Below, piece after piece: positions 63,171 to 64,000 of a stretch of 64,000 nucleotides of DNA. Location: NCBI GenBank assembly GCA_947561585.1, contig CANNZV010002481.1:1-64000 (forward strand), in the 5' to 3' direction. Position 1 is the stretch's first letter. Each line of letters opens with the position of its first letter. This DNA comes from Caprella mutica (Eukaryota; Arthropoda; Malacostraca; Amphipoda; Caprellidae). The position numbers and the translations under genes are program-made. A model generated the notes under the pieces. The model was not told the DNA's origin and searched no databases. It saw only the letters and a list, made by a program, of their open reading frames with translations.

Positions 63171-63765
63171 CATTTTTTGATTGTACTAATCATGAAATGA
63201 TATTTATGTTTCTTATCATTCTATTGTAAACCCCAAGGAATCTTTTCTGTTTGCTGGGCGCATTTGAAAATAATGCAAATATAATTACATCATGGATACC
63301 TACGCGTTGTTATTTAGTGACCTCTGCTTTATGAGAAAACCTATCCTTGATGACGAAGATTAGGAATTATATATTAGTAAACAATTAAAAACTAGCTACA
63401 TATCTAATAACGAATTAATAACCATTAGATGTTATTATTTGGTTACCAAATGTATTTCATTTTCATATGCGACCAGGAAACAGAAACTTTTCTAAATAAA
63501 TAATTCAATATAACAAGTCTCAATTTTTTCCAAGTAAATAGTTTAATTTTATAAGTCATTAACTATGATACCATTATATATTTTTTTTTATTTCGATTAT
63601 TCTCAAATGCACCTAGCAAACAGAAAAGATCCAGCCCAAGAAAATTGATGGTATATATTAAACTATACATTTTTTAAAAGTTTATTTATAATCCAAACTC
63701 TACATAAGCAGTTTTACTTCTGATTTACTAATTTTCAGTCAAAAAAAAATGTAAACGGTTGGTTT
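63170..63765 (-). mobile_element. TTAA-family relative, reversed and interrupted
   Basis: TATGTTTCTTATCATTCTAT followed by TGTAAACCCC, and later TTATAATCCAAACTCTA and CTAATTTTCAGTC, are the reverse complement of landmarks in 37687-38267 in the right order. The two halves are separated by the inverted-repeat element at 63240-63631. Outer ends are not clear. Confidence 0.6.
63240..63631. mobile_element. Inverted-repeat element nested in a TTAA-family copy
   Basis: The left end ATCTTTTCTGTTTGCTGGGC (63240 on) is mirrored at the right by the complement of ATCTTTTCTGTTTGCTAGGT (ending about 63630), with the repeat extending about 35 bases to GCATTTGA..AATAAT. A third, weaker copy of the end (GCGACCAGGAAACAGAAACT) lies inside at about 63467. 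No ORF. Confidence 0.65.
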
Positions 63766-64000
63766 TGAATCTCAGTTAGGTTACTTAGCTATATGTATAA
63801 TCAATCCATTATTAAATTCGTACAGAGGTATAACATAGAAGAAACTTGATAAAGAAATGTTTATAAATTTTAAGAAATAATTTATAGATTAAACGAAGGG
63901 TTTCAATGCATTGTTTGTTTACATAGATAATATAATCGGCACCGTCGCACCGAATGGTATACCGAATGTCACCGAATGGCACTGAATGGTAAACCGAATG

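Noticed and set aside
63950..64000. CACCGAATGG repeats at the window end
   Set aside because: Only a few irregular copies before the window is cut; likely the start of another tandem array but it cannot be defined.

Overview
This 64 kb window comes from an animal nuclear genome, very probably an invertebrate. It is AT-rich, carries one intron-containing gene with GT-AG splice sites, and is otherwise filled with minisatellites and short inverted-repeat mobile elements. I see no bacterial operons, rRNA, tRNA or CRISPR. Some dispersed repeats remind me of mollusc or other lophotrochozoan genomes, but that is memory, not something shown here.

The only convincing gene lies on the minus strand from 62345 (ATG) to 35121 (stop). 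I assembled 15 coding exons by eye. Every junction keeps frame, every intron begins GT and ends AG, and the total is 1968 nt (655 residues plus stop). The protein reads signal peptide, Reeler domain, Thr/Ala/Pro-rich linker, basic linker, DOMON domain, then a six-helix cytochrome b561 core with four histidines placed as haem ligands. That is the architecture of FRRS1, ferric-chelate reductase 1 / stromal cell-derived receptor 2.

The left half (1-34.6 kb) has no gene I can support. It holds at least ten minisatellite arrays (11, 15, 20, 22, 30, 31, 32, 33, 42 and about 45 bp units). It also holds a diverged array of eight roughly 0.6-1.2 kb units (5.6-12.4 kb), each carrying a conserved structured block of about 210 bp whose first hairpin shows compensatory base changes. 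That block is the best candidate here for an undescribed functional element.

Across the whole window about 22 copies or half-copies of a foldback element recur. Its ends read AGGGTAAGTT..GAGTTATCGG and its centre is a GTATC-N3-GATAC palindrome. Other families are a TTAA-flanked element (piggyBac-like target), a decayed mariner-type transposase with its terminal repeats, a mariner-type MITE, a tRNA-like SINE candidate, and a GC-richer family starting TTTAACGTCTGCTTCGG. Minisatellites make up roughly 11-12 kb by my boundaries. Several sit in introns of the FRRS1-like gene or just after its stop codon.
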